From assembly GCA_900548355.1 (NCBI GenBank), contig URKR01000002.1, positions 62,001 through 126,000 of the forward strand: DNA of 64,000 bases. Reading direction: 5' to 3'. Of the stretch, positions 35,492-43,224 are shown piece after piece. The position numbers and the translations under genes were made by a program. This DNA is from an uncultured Oscillospiraceae bacterium (GTDB lineage: Bacteria > Bacillota > Clostridia > Oscillospirales > Ruminococcaceae). How positions within the stretch are numbered: position 1 is the first letter of the stretch; every line of letters starts with the position of its first letter. Below the pieces are notes generated by a model. It was not told the origin of the DNA. It searched no databases and saw nothing but the letters and a program-made list of their open reading frames with translations.

Positions 35492-37237
35492 TTATTGTCC
35501 GATTCGGTACAGCTTCGCGTACTCCCCGCCTTTCTTCAGCAGTTCCGCATGGCTTCCCTGCTCCAGAATGCCCTTGTCTCCCAGCACAAAAATCCGGTCA
35601 GCGTTTTGTACAGTGGACAGCCGGTGAGCAATTGTCACGGCTGTCCGCCCTTTCATCAACCGCTCAATGGATTGCTGAACGATCTGCTCGCTCTCATAAT
35701 CCAAGGCGCTGGTGGCTTCATCCAAGATCAGAATTCTGGGATTTTTCAGGAATAACCGTGCAATACTTACGCGCTGCCGTTGTCCGCCGGAAAGGGTGAT
35801 CCCTTTTGTCCCTACCTTTGTCTCGTAGCCCTGTTCCAGCGATTGAATAAATTCATGCAGATTTGCAAGAGCAGCCGCCTCTTCCACAGCCTGATCCGAC
35901 GCGGCCGGGTTTCCGTACCGGATGTTTTCCCGAATGGTGCCGTTAAAAATATAAACTTCCTGCTGTACGATCCCGATCATTTCCCTCAAAGCGGCGAAGG
36001 AAAGCTCCTTCACATCTCTTCCGCCGACCAGTACGCGGCCTTCCGATGCGTCGTAGAACCTGGCCATCAGCATGCTCACCGTGGTTTTCCCAATGCCGGA
36101 CGCACCCACAAAAGCCACTGACTCACCGGTCCTGATTCGGAAGGATACATCTTCCAGGACCTTCTCGCTTCCTTCTTCATAGGAAAAGCCCACATGCTCA
36201 AAAACGATTTCCCCGTTCCCCGGTATGGGGGCCGCGGGGTGCGCCGATTCCTGAACGGCGGGCTCCGTTTCCATGACATCCATAAAGCGGATAAAGCCGG
36301 CTTTTCCTTCTTCGAACAGCCGCATAAAATTAAGCATTGTGGATATCGGTTCTGCCAGCGTCCCCACATACAGCAGAAATGTAATCAGCACCGGTATGTC
36401 CAGCGCGCCCCTTCCGATAAAGAGCGCACCGAAGAACACCGTGAGCATGGTCAGAAACTGAGGATAACAGGACACTGTCTCATAAAAGATTGCTTCCACC
36501 TTGTAATAGAAGCAGCGGCTTTTCGCGTATTTCCTGTTCTTGCGGAAAAAGGCTTCGGCCTCATATGCTTCGTTCCCGAAAGCCTTGACTGTCCGGATTC
36601 CCGAAAGGGCATCCTCCAACTGTTCGTTCATTTCCGCCAGATCCGTTTTGGCCTTCACCAGCCACCGCTCCATCACCTTGTCCGTTTTAACCGCCGAAAC
36701 GGCCAGAATGGGCAGCGCCGCAAAGACAATCAGCGTCAGCGGCACATTGATGCGGATCAGGATTATAAAGGCGCCTACAAACTTGATCAGCGTCATCATA
36801 ATGTCTTCCGGACCGTGGTGAAAAAGCTCGGTCATGCCGTTCAGGTCGTTGGAAGCGACTGTCATCAGCTTGCCCACGCTGTTTCTGGCATGAAACGCAA
36901 AGGTCTGCTTTTCGTAATGGCAAAACAGTTCTTCCCGCATGGCCGCTTCCATTTTTGCGCCCATCGCATGGCCGAAGTAAGCGTAAACCACATTGCTGGC
37001 ACACCGGACAACCACCAGGCCCAAAAGCCCTGCGCCGGCCCAAAACAGCCGGCGCGGCGTCCCCTCATTCCAGTCATTCAGAACCGCTGCTGTAATATAG
37101 CCGGACAGCAGGGGGAACAGCAGCGCTGCCAGGGCGCTGAGAGCCGTGAAAAACATGTCCGCAGCGAAAATTATGCGGTGCGGCCTGTAATAGGATAAAA
37201 ATTTCTGCAGCCTTTGCCTAGTAAAATTCCCTTTCAT
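35492..37237 (-). CDS. ABC exporter, fused permease-ATPase (multidrug/lipid type)
   Basis: A 581-residue half-transporter of the MsbA/BmrA class. Six membrane helices occupy about 1-320. The ATPase domain has Walker A GASGIGKTTVS near residue 375, the Q-loop IGIVQQEVYIF, signature LSGGQRQRVSIARL and Walker B ILILDEATSALD with an H-loop IAHRLSTV. GGAGG precedes the ATG. Base composition is less GC-rich than in neighbouring core genes, suggesting acquisition. It usually works as a dimer, and no partner gene is present. Two short overlapping leader ORFs precede it. Substrate unknown. Confidence 0.93.
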   Translation of the reverse strand: MKGNFTRQRLQKFLSYYRPHRIIFAADMFFTALSALAALLFPLLSGYITAAVLNDWNEGTPRRLFWAGAGLLGLVVVRCASNVVYAYFGHAMGAKMEAAMREELFCHYEKQTFAFHARNSVGKLMTVASNDLNGMTELFHHGPEDIMMTLIKFVGAFIILIRINVPLTLIVFAALPILAVSAVKTDKVMERWLVKAKTDLAEMNEQLEDALSGIRTVKAFGNEAYEAEAFFRKNRKYAKSRCFYYKVEAIFYETVSCYPQFLTMLTVFFGALFIGRGALDIPVLITFLLYVGTLAEPISTMLNFMRLFEEGKAGFIRFMDVMETEPAVQESAHPAAPIPGNGEIVFEHVGFSYEEGSEKVLEDVSFRIRTGESVAFVGASGIGKTTVSMLMARFYDASEGRVLVGGRDVKELSFAALREMIGIVQQEVYIFNGTIRENIRYGNPAASDQAVEEAAALANLHEFIQSLEQGYETKVGTKGITLSGGQRQRVSIARLFLKNPRILILDEATSALDYESEQIVQQSIERLMKGRTAVTIAHRLSTVQNADRIFVLGDKGILEQGSHAELLKKGGEYAKLYRIGQ

Positions 37238-37272
37238 ACATCCTCCGATTTTGCAGGAGGGTTATCGGTCAT
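37234..37272 (-). CDS. Putative 12-residue leader ORF coupled to the ABC exporter
   Basis: MTDNPPAKSEDV, started by ATG 37272 with GGGAGGG just upstream, ends in a TGA that overlaps the exporter ATG (ATGA). The arrangement predicts translational coupling. It overlaps the end of the 19-codon leader in another frame. Confidence 0.45.
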   Translation of the reverse strand: MTDNPPAKSEDV

Positions 37273-37281
37273 TTACCCTCC
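37242..37281 (-). promoter_or_regulatory. Candidate translational attenuator of the ABC exporter
   Basis: On the minus strand, CCCTCC (37261-37256) can pair either with GGAGGG at 37281-37275, the leader ribosome site (7 bp with the adjacent A/T), or with the exporter Shine-Dalgarno GGAGG at 37246-37242 (5 bp). The two are mutually exclusive, as in the leader at 3162-3200. Confidence 0.45.
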
Positions 37282-37321
37282 CTGTAGTTTTCAGTCCGCT
37301 TTTTTGGTTGCTTTTTTTCAT
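37262..37321 (-). CDS. Putative 19-residue leader peptide of the ABC exporter
   Basis: MKKSNQKSGLKTTGRVNDR starts at ATG 37321 with AAAGGATG upstream and stops inside the attenuator region. It may be a regulatory leader, or the truncated start of a lost partner ABC gene, since a Lys-rich MKK start is common there. Confidence 0.45.
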   Translation of the reverse strand: MKKSNQKSGLKTTGRVNDR

Positions 37322-37369
37322 TTTTCTCATCCTTTCTTATGACAGCCTGTTGCGGCTGTTTCTGCTCTA

Positions 37370-37398
37370 ACTATAGCATATCCCTTCTGTTTTGCCAA
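37370..37398 (-). promoter_or_regulatory. Promoter of the ABC exporter leader
   Basis: Minus-strand TTGGCA (37398-37393), a 17-bp spacer and TGC-extended TATAGT (37375-37370). Confidence 0.7.
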
Positions 37399-37521
37399 TG
37401 GCCCGCTCGCCTTGCGATTGGGAATGTTTTTGGCGTGACAGAACAGAGGAAGGAAACGGTGGCGAGCACTGTTTGCATGGCGGATAGCGCATAGCGCCGC
37501 CTGACAAAAAAAGATATAAAA

Positions 37522-37568
37522 GCACCGCCCCGGAACACAGGTTTCTGCCTGCTGTTCCTGGGCGGTGC
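37522..37568 (-). terminator. Terminator of the YitT gene
   Basis: GCACCGCCC-C-GGAACA (37522-37537) pairs with its complement at 37553-37568, followed on the minus strand by GCTTTTATATCTTTTTTT. Confidence 0.85.
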
Positions 37569-37619
37569 CATATGCCAGAAAACTTGATGCGCAGCGAAAG
37601 CGCACGGTGGAACCGCACT

Positions 37620-38534
37620 TTAAATGGCACGGAAACCTTTGCCGATAATTTCGCTGCTGTTGACGATGGTAATAAACGCGTGGGGGTCGTTCTTATGCAG
37701 GAAGTTGCGCAGCATGGCCGCCTGGTGGCGGGTCAGCACTGTCATCAGCACGGTTGTGTCCGCATGGGTGTAGGCGCCGCTGGCCTGCTGCTCGGTGGCT
37801 GAACGGTTCAGCACGTTTACAATGAAATCCCGCACCGGTTCGGGGTTCTTGGTCACCACGGTGCAGACCTTGCGCAGGTTAAGGCTTTCAATTGCGCTGT
37901 CCACCACGGTGGATTTAAGGATCATCCCTAAAATGCAGTACAGCCCGGTCTGCGCGCCGAACAGAACGGCCGCCGCCATCACAATGCCAAAATCACTGAC
38001 CAGCAGCGCGCGGCCGATTTCAAGGCTCGTGTACTTGTTCAAAATCATCGCGACAATATCGGTGCCGCCGGTTGAAGCGCCAATATTGAAAACAATCGCG
38101 CTGCCAACCGCCGGCAGGATCACCGCAAAGCAAAGTTCCAGAAAGGTGTCGTTTGTCATGGGGGCGGGCATCGGGAACACCAGCTCGCACAGGCTCACAA
38201 AAAAACTCAGTGCAAAAGAGGAGTAGATGGTCCAGCCCATGGAGCGGACCCCCAGGAAGGCGAAGCCCAGCACAACCAGCACTGCATTGATGATCCACAT
38301 AAATCCGCCGACAGGCAGCCGTGGAAAGAGGTCTGCCAGCACGATGGACAGACCGGATGTGCCGCCGAAGGCAAAGTGGTTGGGGGTTTTGAACAGCTGG
38401 ATGCCGAGCGCGGTCAAAAACAGCCCGGCGTTCAGCAACCCGAAAAACTTGCAGTTGCGGGGCAGGTTCTGCGGTGAAACCGCCTGGCGGGCACGTTCGA
38501 CAAAACTGGCGGGGGAGACAGGGGGGATTTGCAT
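37620..38534 (-). CDS. YitT-family membrane protein
   Basis: A 304-residue protein with five or six membrane helices (about 30-190; GGTSGLSIVLADLFPRLPVG and NIGASTGGTDIVAMILNKYTS are family hallmarks) and a C-terminal soluble DUF2179 domain (about 215-304; CTVVTKNPEPVRDFIVNVL, then DPHAFITIVNSSEIIGKGF). The start at 38534 has AAGGAGC. YitT proteins are widespread in Firmicutes, and their transport role is unproven. It is divergent from the TetR-ABC pair, with promoters only 14 bases apart. Confidence 0.93.
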   Translation of the reverse strand: MQIPPVSPASFVERARQAVSPQNLPRNCKFFGLLNAGLFLTALGIQLFKTPNHFAFGGTSGLSIVLADLFPRLPVGGFMWIINAVLVVLGFAFLGVRSMGWTIYSSFALSFFVSLCELVFPMPAPMTNDTFLELCFAVILPAVGSAIVFNIGASTGGTDIVAMILNKYTSLEIGRALLVSDFGIVMAAAVLFGAQTGLYCILGMILKSTVVDSAIESLNLRKVCTVVTKNPEPVRDFIVNVLNRSATEQQASGAYTHADTTVLMTVLTRHQAAMLRNFLHKNDPHAFITIVNSSEIIGKGFRAI

Positions 38535-38586
38535 ATAAATCGCTCCTTTTATGATCCGATTGCGCGGGAACCACAACATCTTTTTC

Positions 38587-38615
38587 AGCATAGCGCGCAG
38601 CCGTGCAAAAGTCAA
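38587..38615 (-). promoter_or_regulatory. Promoter of the YitT gene
   Basis: Minus-strand TTGACT (38615-38610), a 17-bp spacer and TATGCT (38592-38587). Confidence 0.75.
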
Positions 38616-38628
38616 GGGAAAGATACGG

Positions 38629-38657
38629 TTGACAGGGAAAATTGCCTGGTATATAAT
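38629..38657 (+). promoter_or_regulatory. Promoter of the TetR-ABC operon
   Basis: Consensus TTGACA at 38629-38634, a 17-bp spacer and TATAAT at 38652-38657. Confidence 0.88.
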
Positions 38658-38673
38658 TGACTTCGATTCAATT
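38655..38673. promoter_or_regulatory. Probable TetR operator
   Basis: AATTGA and TCAATT arms separated by seven bases, overlapping the -10 box and transcription start of the tetR gene. Autorepression is inferred. Confidence 0.5.
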
Positions 38674-38714
38674 ATTCGGCGCGCTATGCGGCGGTGCGCA
38701 GAAAGGAGACCCTT

Positions 38715-39380
38715 GTGGGAAAACGTGCCAGAACCGAACAGGCAAAACAGGCGCGTGCACAGGCCATTCTGGAAAAGGCGAAGGAGATGCTGCTCACCAC
38801 CAGCTATGAGCAGATCAAAATGGCAGATCTGGCCAAAAGCCTGGGCCTTTCCAACGGAACGCTGTATGTCTACTTCCCCAGCAAAGAAGCGCTGTTTCTG
38901 CAGCTGCTTTGGCAGGAATTTGAAGATCGCATGAAATGCCTGGAACAGCTGGCCAGCCTTTGCCCGCTGCGCTCGTTTGCGGATCTGCAGGATCTGATCC
39001 TGCGGGCCCTTGACAGGCTCATGCAGGACCGCCCGCTGTTTATCTACCTGGAAACCATGCGCATCATGGTGCTGGAAAGCAGCCTTCGCTGTGATGCGTT
39101 CCGGCCGGAACGGGAACGGCTGAAAATGCGGCTGGACGGTTGGGTGGATCAGCTTGCCGCCGGCGGCGTGCTGAGCCGCGCGCAGCTGCAGGAGATTTTC
39201 AGCACCGCCGTGGCGCTGCTGGCCGGCTTTTACCTGCGCGGAAGGGTCTGGCGTTTGGCAGGCGGCGCGGCGCCCTCGCACGAAGCCATGCGCAATGATG
39301 TGCTGACCGGCATGCGCTGTTACCTGGAAGGGTACGCGCTGCACCTTCAGCCCCAAGCGGGGGAACTGAAGGGAGTATGA
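38715..39380 (+). CDS. TetR-family transcriptional regulator
   Basis: A 221-residue regulator. The helix-turn-helix lies at about 20-65 (ILEKAKEMLLTTSYEQIKMADLAK, then SLGLSNGTLYVYFPSKEAL). The rest is a helical ligand-binding domain. The start is GTG 38715, set by AAAGGAG at 38702-38708. It is 13 bases upstream of the giant ABC gene and presumably represses both genes through the inverted repeat at the promoter, responding to a substrate of the transporter or to envelope stress. Confidence 0.92.
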   Translation: MGKRARTEQAKQARAQAILEKAKEMLLTTSYEQIKMADLAKSLGLSNGTLYVYFPSKEALFLQLLWQEFEDRMKCLEQLASLCPLRSFADLQDLILRALDRLMQDRPLFIYLETMRIMVLESSLRCDAFRPERERLKMRLDGWVDQLAAGGVLSRAQLQEIFSTAVALLAGFYLRGRVWRLAGGAAPSHEAMRNDVLTGMRCYLEGYALHLQPQAGELKGV

Positions 39381-39393
39381 AGGAGAAACACCC

Positions 39394-42300
39394 ATGCTGC
39401 AAATCAATGATATCTGCAAGGAATACCGCACCGGCGGCCTGACCCAGCAAGCGCTGGACCATGTCAACCTGAGCTTCCGCGACAGTGAGTTTGTCGCCAT
39501 CCTTGGTCCGTCCGGTTCGGGCAAAACCACGCTGCTCAACATCATTGGCGGGCTGGACCGGTACGACAGCGGCGACCTTATTATCAACGGCGTATCCACC
39601 AAACGGTATACCGACCGGGATTGGGATACCTACCGCAACCACACGATCGGCTTTATCTTTCAAAGCTATAACCTGATCCCGCACCAGACCATTTTGGCCA
39701 ATGTGGAACTGACCCTGACGGTCTCGGGCGTTTCCCGTGCCGAGCGCCGGCAGCGCGCGATTGCCGCGCTGGAGCAAGTGGGGCTGGGAAAACATATCAA
39801 CAAGCGTCCGAACCAGCTTTCGGGCGGGCAGATGCAGCGCGTGGCGATCGCCCGCGCCCTTGTCAACGACCCCGATGTCCTGCTGGCCGATGAACCGACC
39901 GGCGCGCTCGATTCGGAAACCAGCGTCCAGGTGATGGAACTGCTGAAAGAAGTTGCCCGTGATCGCCTTGTCGTTATGGTGACCCATAACCCGGAGCTGG
40001 CCGAAGCCTACGCCACCCGCATCGTTCGCTTGTCCGACGGTGTGATCCGGGCTGATTCGGACCCCTTCACCCCGCCGGAAAATCTTGAAGAACCGGCGCA
40101 GAAGCGGTGGAGCCGCCATTCTTCCATGTCGTTCGGCACCGCGCTCGTCCTTTCCTTCCAAAACCTGCGCACGAAAAAGGCGCGCACGCTACTCACGGCG
40201 TTTGCCGGCTCGATCGGCATTATCGGCATTGCGCTGATTCTATCGCTCTCAACCGGCGTCAATGCATACATCGCTTCGGTTGAAGAAGATACCCTCTCGG
40301 AATATCCGCTGTCCATCCAAAGTTCAAGCCTTGACCTTGGCTCCATGATGACAAGCATGGCGGCCGACGACGAGGAGGAAGAGACGTATGACATCGATAT
40401 TGCCGAGATGATTACCCAAACCTTCAACACAATCGGCTCAAACGACCTCGCCGCCCTCAAGGCTTATCTGGACAGCGGTGAAAGCGGGATGGAAGCCTAC
40501 ACCAATGCCATTGAATACGGGTACAGCGTCACCCCCACCGTATACCTTTGGAACGGTGAGGACTACCGCCAGGTCAACCCGGACCTCTCGTTCGCGCTGC
40601 TCGGCATCAGTTCCACCAGCAGTGCAAACAGCATGATGTCCTCCATGACGAGCACCGATGTCTTTTACGCCATGCCGGAAGATGCCGGCCTTTATCTCGA
40701 TCAATATGATGTCAAAGCCGGGCGCTGGCCCGAAAATCCGAACGAATGCGTGCTGGTGCTGACATCCTCCGGCAGCATGACCGACTTTATGCTGTATACC
40801 CTTGGTCTGCGTGACGGCGCCGAGCTTGACGCGATGGTGGAACAGTTTGCCGAAGACGAGGCGGTCACCACCCCGGACGATATCACCGGCGTTTCGTATG
40901 AGGATGTACTTGGCATCACCTTCAAGGTTGTCAACAACGCTGACCTGTACCAGTTTGATGCGGCGTACAGCGTCTGGCGCGACAAAACCGACGACGAGGC
41001 TTACATGAAAGACGTCATCGCCAACAGCGAGGACCTGACCATCGTCGGGATTGTCCAGCCCGCCGCGGGGGCCACGGCGCCGATGCTGAGCACCGGGATC
41101 AACTACCCGGCTTCACTGACCCGCCATGTTATGGAGAAAGCCGCGGCCAGCCCGATTGTGCAGGACCAGCTTGCCGATGCTTCCACCAATGTTTTTACCG
41201 GCGAAAAATTCGGGGAAGAAAGCGATGACGAGCGGTTCCAGCTGGAAGACCTCTTCACGGTTGACGAGGATCTGCTTGAATCCGCCTTCTCGGTCAATAC
41301 GGATGCGCTCAACCTTGATATGGGCAGCTACTTCAGTTTTGACGGCGCCTCGATGGATTTCTCCGGCCTGGATTTTGCGGGGCTGGATCTTTCAGGGATG
41401 GACCTGTCCGGCATGGATTTATCCGGCCTGGATCTGTCGGGAATTGATCTTTCGGGGCTGGATCTTTCAGGGCTCGATCTCTCCGGTTTTGACCTTTCAA
41501 ACCTTGACTGGAACGCGCTGATCGGAGCGCTTAAATTCAACGCCACAGACGAACAGGTAAAAGCGCTTGTCGATGCGTTGCTTGCCGGCTACAACGACTA
41601 TGCGGCGCAAAACCCGGCTGCCGATTTTTCCCGCCTGGGCGAGTATTTCTTGGCCTATCTTGAAAGCGATGCGGCCAAAGCCGACCTGGCGGCAGGGCTC
41701 AAAACGCTGCTTGAGCAAAGCGGTTTGTCGGTCACAACCGAGCAGATCGAAACCCTTGTCACCAACGTGATGGCGGGGTATCAGGCTTTTGTCGAAGAAA
41801 ACGGGCTTGACCCCAACCAGTTTGAGCAGAACCTTGCCCTCTATCTGGATACCCCCGAAGCGCAGCAGCGCATTGCCGAAGGCGCGGCCGGGATTATGGC
41901 TTCGATCGAGCAGGTCAACATCACCCAGGAACAGCTGGAGGCCCTGGCCTGCACCGTGCTGGAAGGGTACAGCGCCTTTGCCGAAGCCAACGGCTACACC
42001 GACCCCGCCAAGATTGGGGAGTACTTTCTTGGTTATCTGGCAACCGAACCGGCCCAGAAAATTTTGGGCGACGCGCTGACCCAGATGATTGACTTCAGCG
42101 GTGTGAACGAACTGCTTGCCGCCCAGATGCAGTCCATGCAGGAGCAGCTGGCCCAGGCGATCGGCCAGGGAATGCAGCAGGCCATGCAGCAGGTTATGGC
42201 CCGGGTGATGCCGGCCGTCATGCAGCAGGTCATGTCCGCCTTGACCGACCAGGTACTGCCTGCCGTGATGACCCAGGTGATGACAGGCGTGGCCGACACC

Positions 42301-43095
42301 CTGCAGACCACCATCACCGACGGTATGTCCCGCGCGATGACCGACCTTGGCGACGCGCTGCAAAACGCCTTTGAAGTTGACCCGGATGCTTTTGCCGACG
42401 CGATCCAGGTCAATATGACCGAAGAGGAACTGACCGAATTGCTCATGTCGCTGATGAGCGGGGAGACAGCCTCCTATGAAGGGAACCTGCGCAGCCTGAA
42501 CTATGCCGACCCGGCCGACCCTTCTTCAATTAGCATTTACCCGACCAATTTTGAGAGCAAGGAGGAGGTGATCCGGATACTGGATGCCTACAACGACCGT
42601 ATGCAGAGCACCGGCCAGGAAGAAAAGGTGATCCGGTATACCGATATTGTGGGCACGCTGATGTCCTCCGTCACCGATATCATCAATATCATCAGCTATG
42701 TGCTGGTGGCGTTCGTAGCCATCTCGCTCATCGTCTCGTCGATCATGATCGGCGTCATCACCTATATCAGTGTGTTGGAACGCAAGAAGGAAATCGGCAT
42801 CCTGCGCGCCATCGGCGCTTCCAAATCGAACGTATCGCAGGTGTTCAACGCTGAAACCTTCATTGTCGGCCTCTGCGCCGGGCTGATCGGTATCGGCCTT
42901 ACGCTGCTGCTGCTCATCCCGGGCAACGCCATCATCCACAGCGTCGCCAATTCGGACGAGATCAATGCCATGCTGCCGGCCGGCGCGGCGGCGGTGCTTG
43001 TCCTGCTCAGCGTTGTGCTGACCTTGATCGGCGGGCTGATCCCCTCCCGCAAGGCTGCCAAACAGGACCCCGTCACGGCCCTGCGCACCGAATAA
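39394..43095 (+). CDS. Giant fused ABC ATPase-permease (MacB-like) with repeat-rich extracellular domain
   Basis: A 1233-residue protein. The ATPase domain (about 1-225) has Walker [17 protein letters not shown], signature [14 protein letters not shown] and Walker [12 protein letters not shown], as in LolD/MacB. A first membrane helix lies near 265-290, and three FtsX-type helices with the [17 protein letters not shown] motif at about 1090-1225. In between lies an unusually large extracellular part. It includes ten tandem pentapeptides of the form [LF]-[SA]-[GN]-x-Asp at 656-705, three repeats of about 62 residues at about 718-904 (pattern EQ-x-x-AL..GY.AF), and a Met/Gln-rich helical stretch at about 906-990. 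It probably transmits mechanical force rather than carrying solute across. The substrate is unknown; it is co-transcribed with tetR. Confidence 0.92.
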   Translation: MLQINDICKEYRTGGLTQQALDHVNLSFRDSEFVAILGPSGSGKTTLLNIIGGLDRYDSGDLIINGVSTKRYTDRDWDTYRNHTIGFIFQSYNLIPHQTILANVELTLTVSGVSRAERRQRAIAALEQVGLGKHINKRPNQLSGGQMQRVAIARALVNDPDVLLADEPTGALDSETSVQVMELLKEVARDRLVVMVTHNPELAEAYATRIVRLSDGVIRADSDPFTPPENLEEPAQKRWSRHSSMSFGTALVLSFQNLRTKKARTLLTAFAGSIGIIGIALILSLSTGVNAYIASVEEDTLSEYPLSIQSSSLDLGSMMTSMAADDEEEETYDIDIAEMITQTFNTIGSNDLAALKAYLDSGESGMEAYTNAIEYGYSVTPTVYLWNGEDYRQVNPDLSFALLGISSTSSANSMMSSMTSTDVFYAMPEDAGLYLDQYDVKAGRWPENPNECVLVLTSSGSMTDFMLYTLGLRDGAELDAMVEQFAEDEAVTTPDDITGVSYEDVLGITFKVVNNADLYQFDAAYSVWRDKTDDEAYMKDVIANSEDLTIVGIVQPAAGATAPMLSTGINYPASLTRHVMEKAAASPIVQDQLADASTNVFTGEKFGEESDDERFQLEDLFTVDEDLLESAFSVNTDALNLDMGSYFSFDGASMDFSGLDFAGLDLSGMDLSGMDLSGLDLSGIDLSGLDLSGLDLSGFDLSNLDWNALIGALKFNATDEQVKALVDALLAGYNDYAAQNPAADFSRLGEYFLAYLESDAAKADLAAGLKTLLEQSGLSVTTEQIETLVTNVMAGYQAFVEENGLDPNQFEQNLALYLDTPEAQQRIAEGAAGIMASIEQVNITQEQLEALACTVLEGYSAFAEANGYTDPAKIGEYFLGYLATEPAQKILGDALTQMIDFSGVNELLAAQMQSMQEQLAQAIGQGMQQAMQQVMARVMPAVMQQVMSALTDQVLPAVMTQVMTGVADTLQTTITDGMSRAMTDLGDALQNAFEVDPDAFADAIQVNMTEEELTELLMSLMSGETASYEGNLRSLNYADPADPSSISIYPTNFESKEEVIRILDAYNDRMQSTGQEEKVIRYTDIVGTLMSSVTDIINIISYVLVAFVAISLIVSSIMIGVITYISVLERKKEIGILRAIGASKSNVSQVFNAETFIVGLCAGLIGIGLTLLLLIPGNAIIHSVANSDEINAMLPAGAAAVLVLLSVVLTLIGGLIPSRKAAKQDPVTALRTE

Positions 43096-43131
43096 AGCGA
43101 AGGCGCATACACCAGCGGGAACCCGCGCCCA

Positions 43132-43172
43132 CAAAACAACCCGCCCCATCGCGAATGGGGCGGGTTGTTTTG
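43132..43172. terminator. Bidirectional terminator between the giant ABC gene and the xylosidase gene
   Basis: An 18-bp perfect stem (43132-43149 with 43155-43172), loop CGCGA, T-rich arms. Confidence 0.92.
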
Positions 43173-43224
43173 CGTATCCGGATATGCCGGGAAAATGGGG
43201 AGGGGCGCTGATTCAGCGCGGCTG

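Noticed and set aside
37600..37620. GGTGGAACCGC resembling the T-box conserved motif
   Set aside because: It lies at the 3' end of the YitT gene on the wrong strand, without a specifier loop, terminator or downstream amino-acid gene.
37620..39602. 660-codon frame that would extend the YitT protein by 356 residues
   Set aside because: The extension is antisense to tetR and the start of the ABC gene; AAGGAGC and family alignment place the start at 38534.
41344..41520. CRISPR-like or satellite array suggested by regularly spaced repeats
   Set aside because: The 15-bp units are in frame and encode a pentapeptide repeat within the ABC gene; no spacers or cas genes are present.
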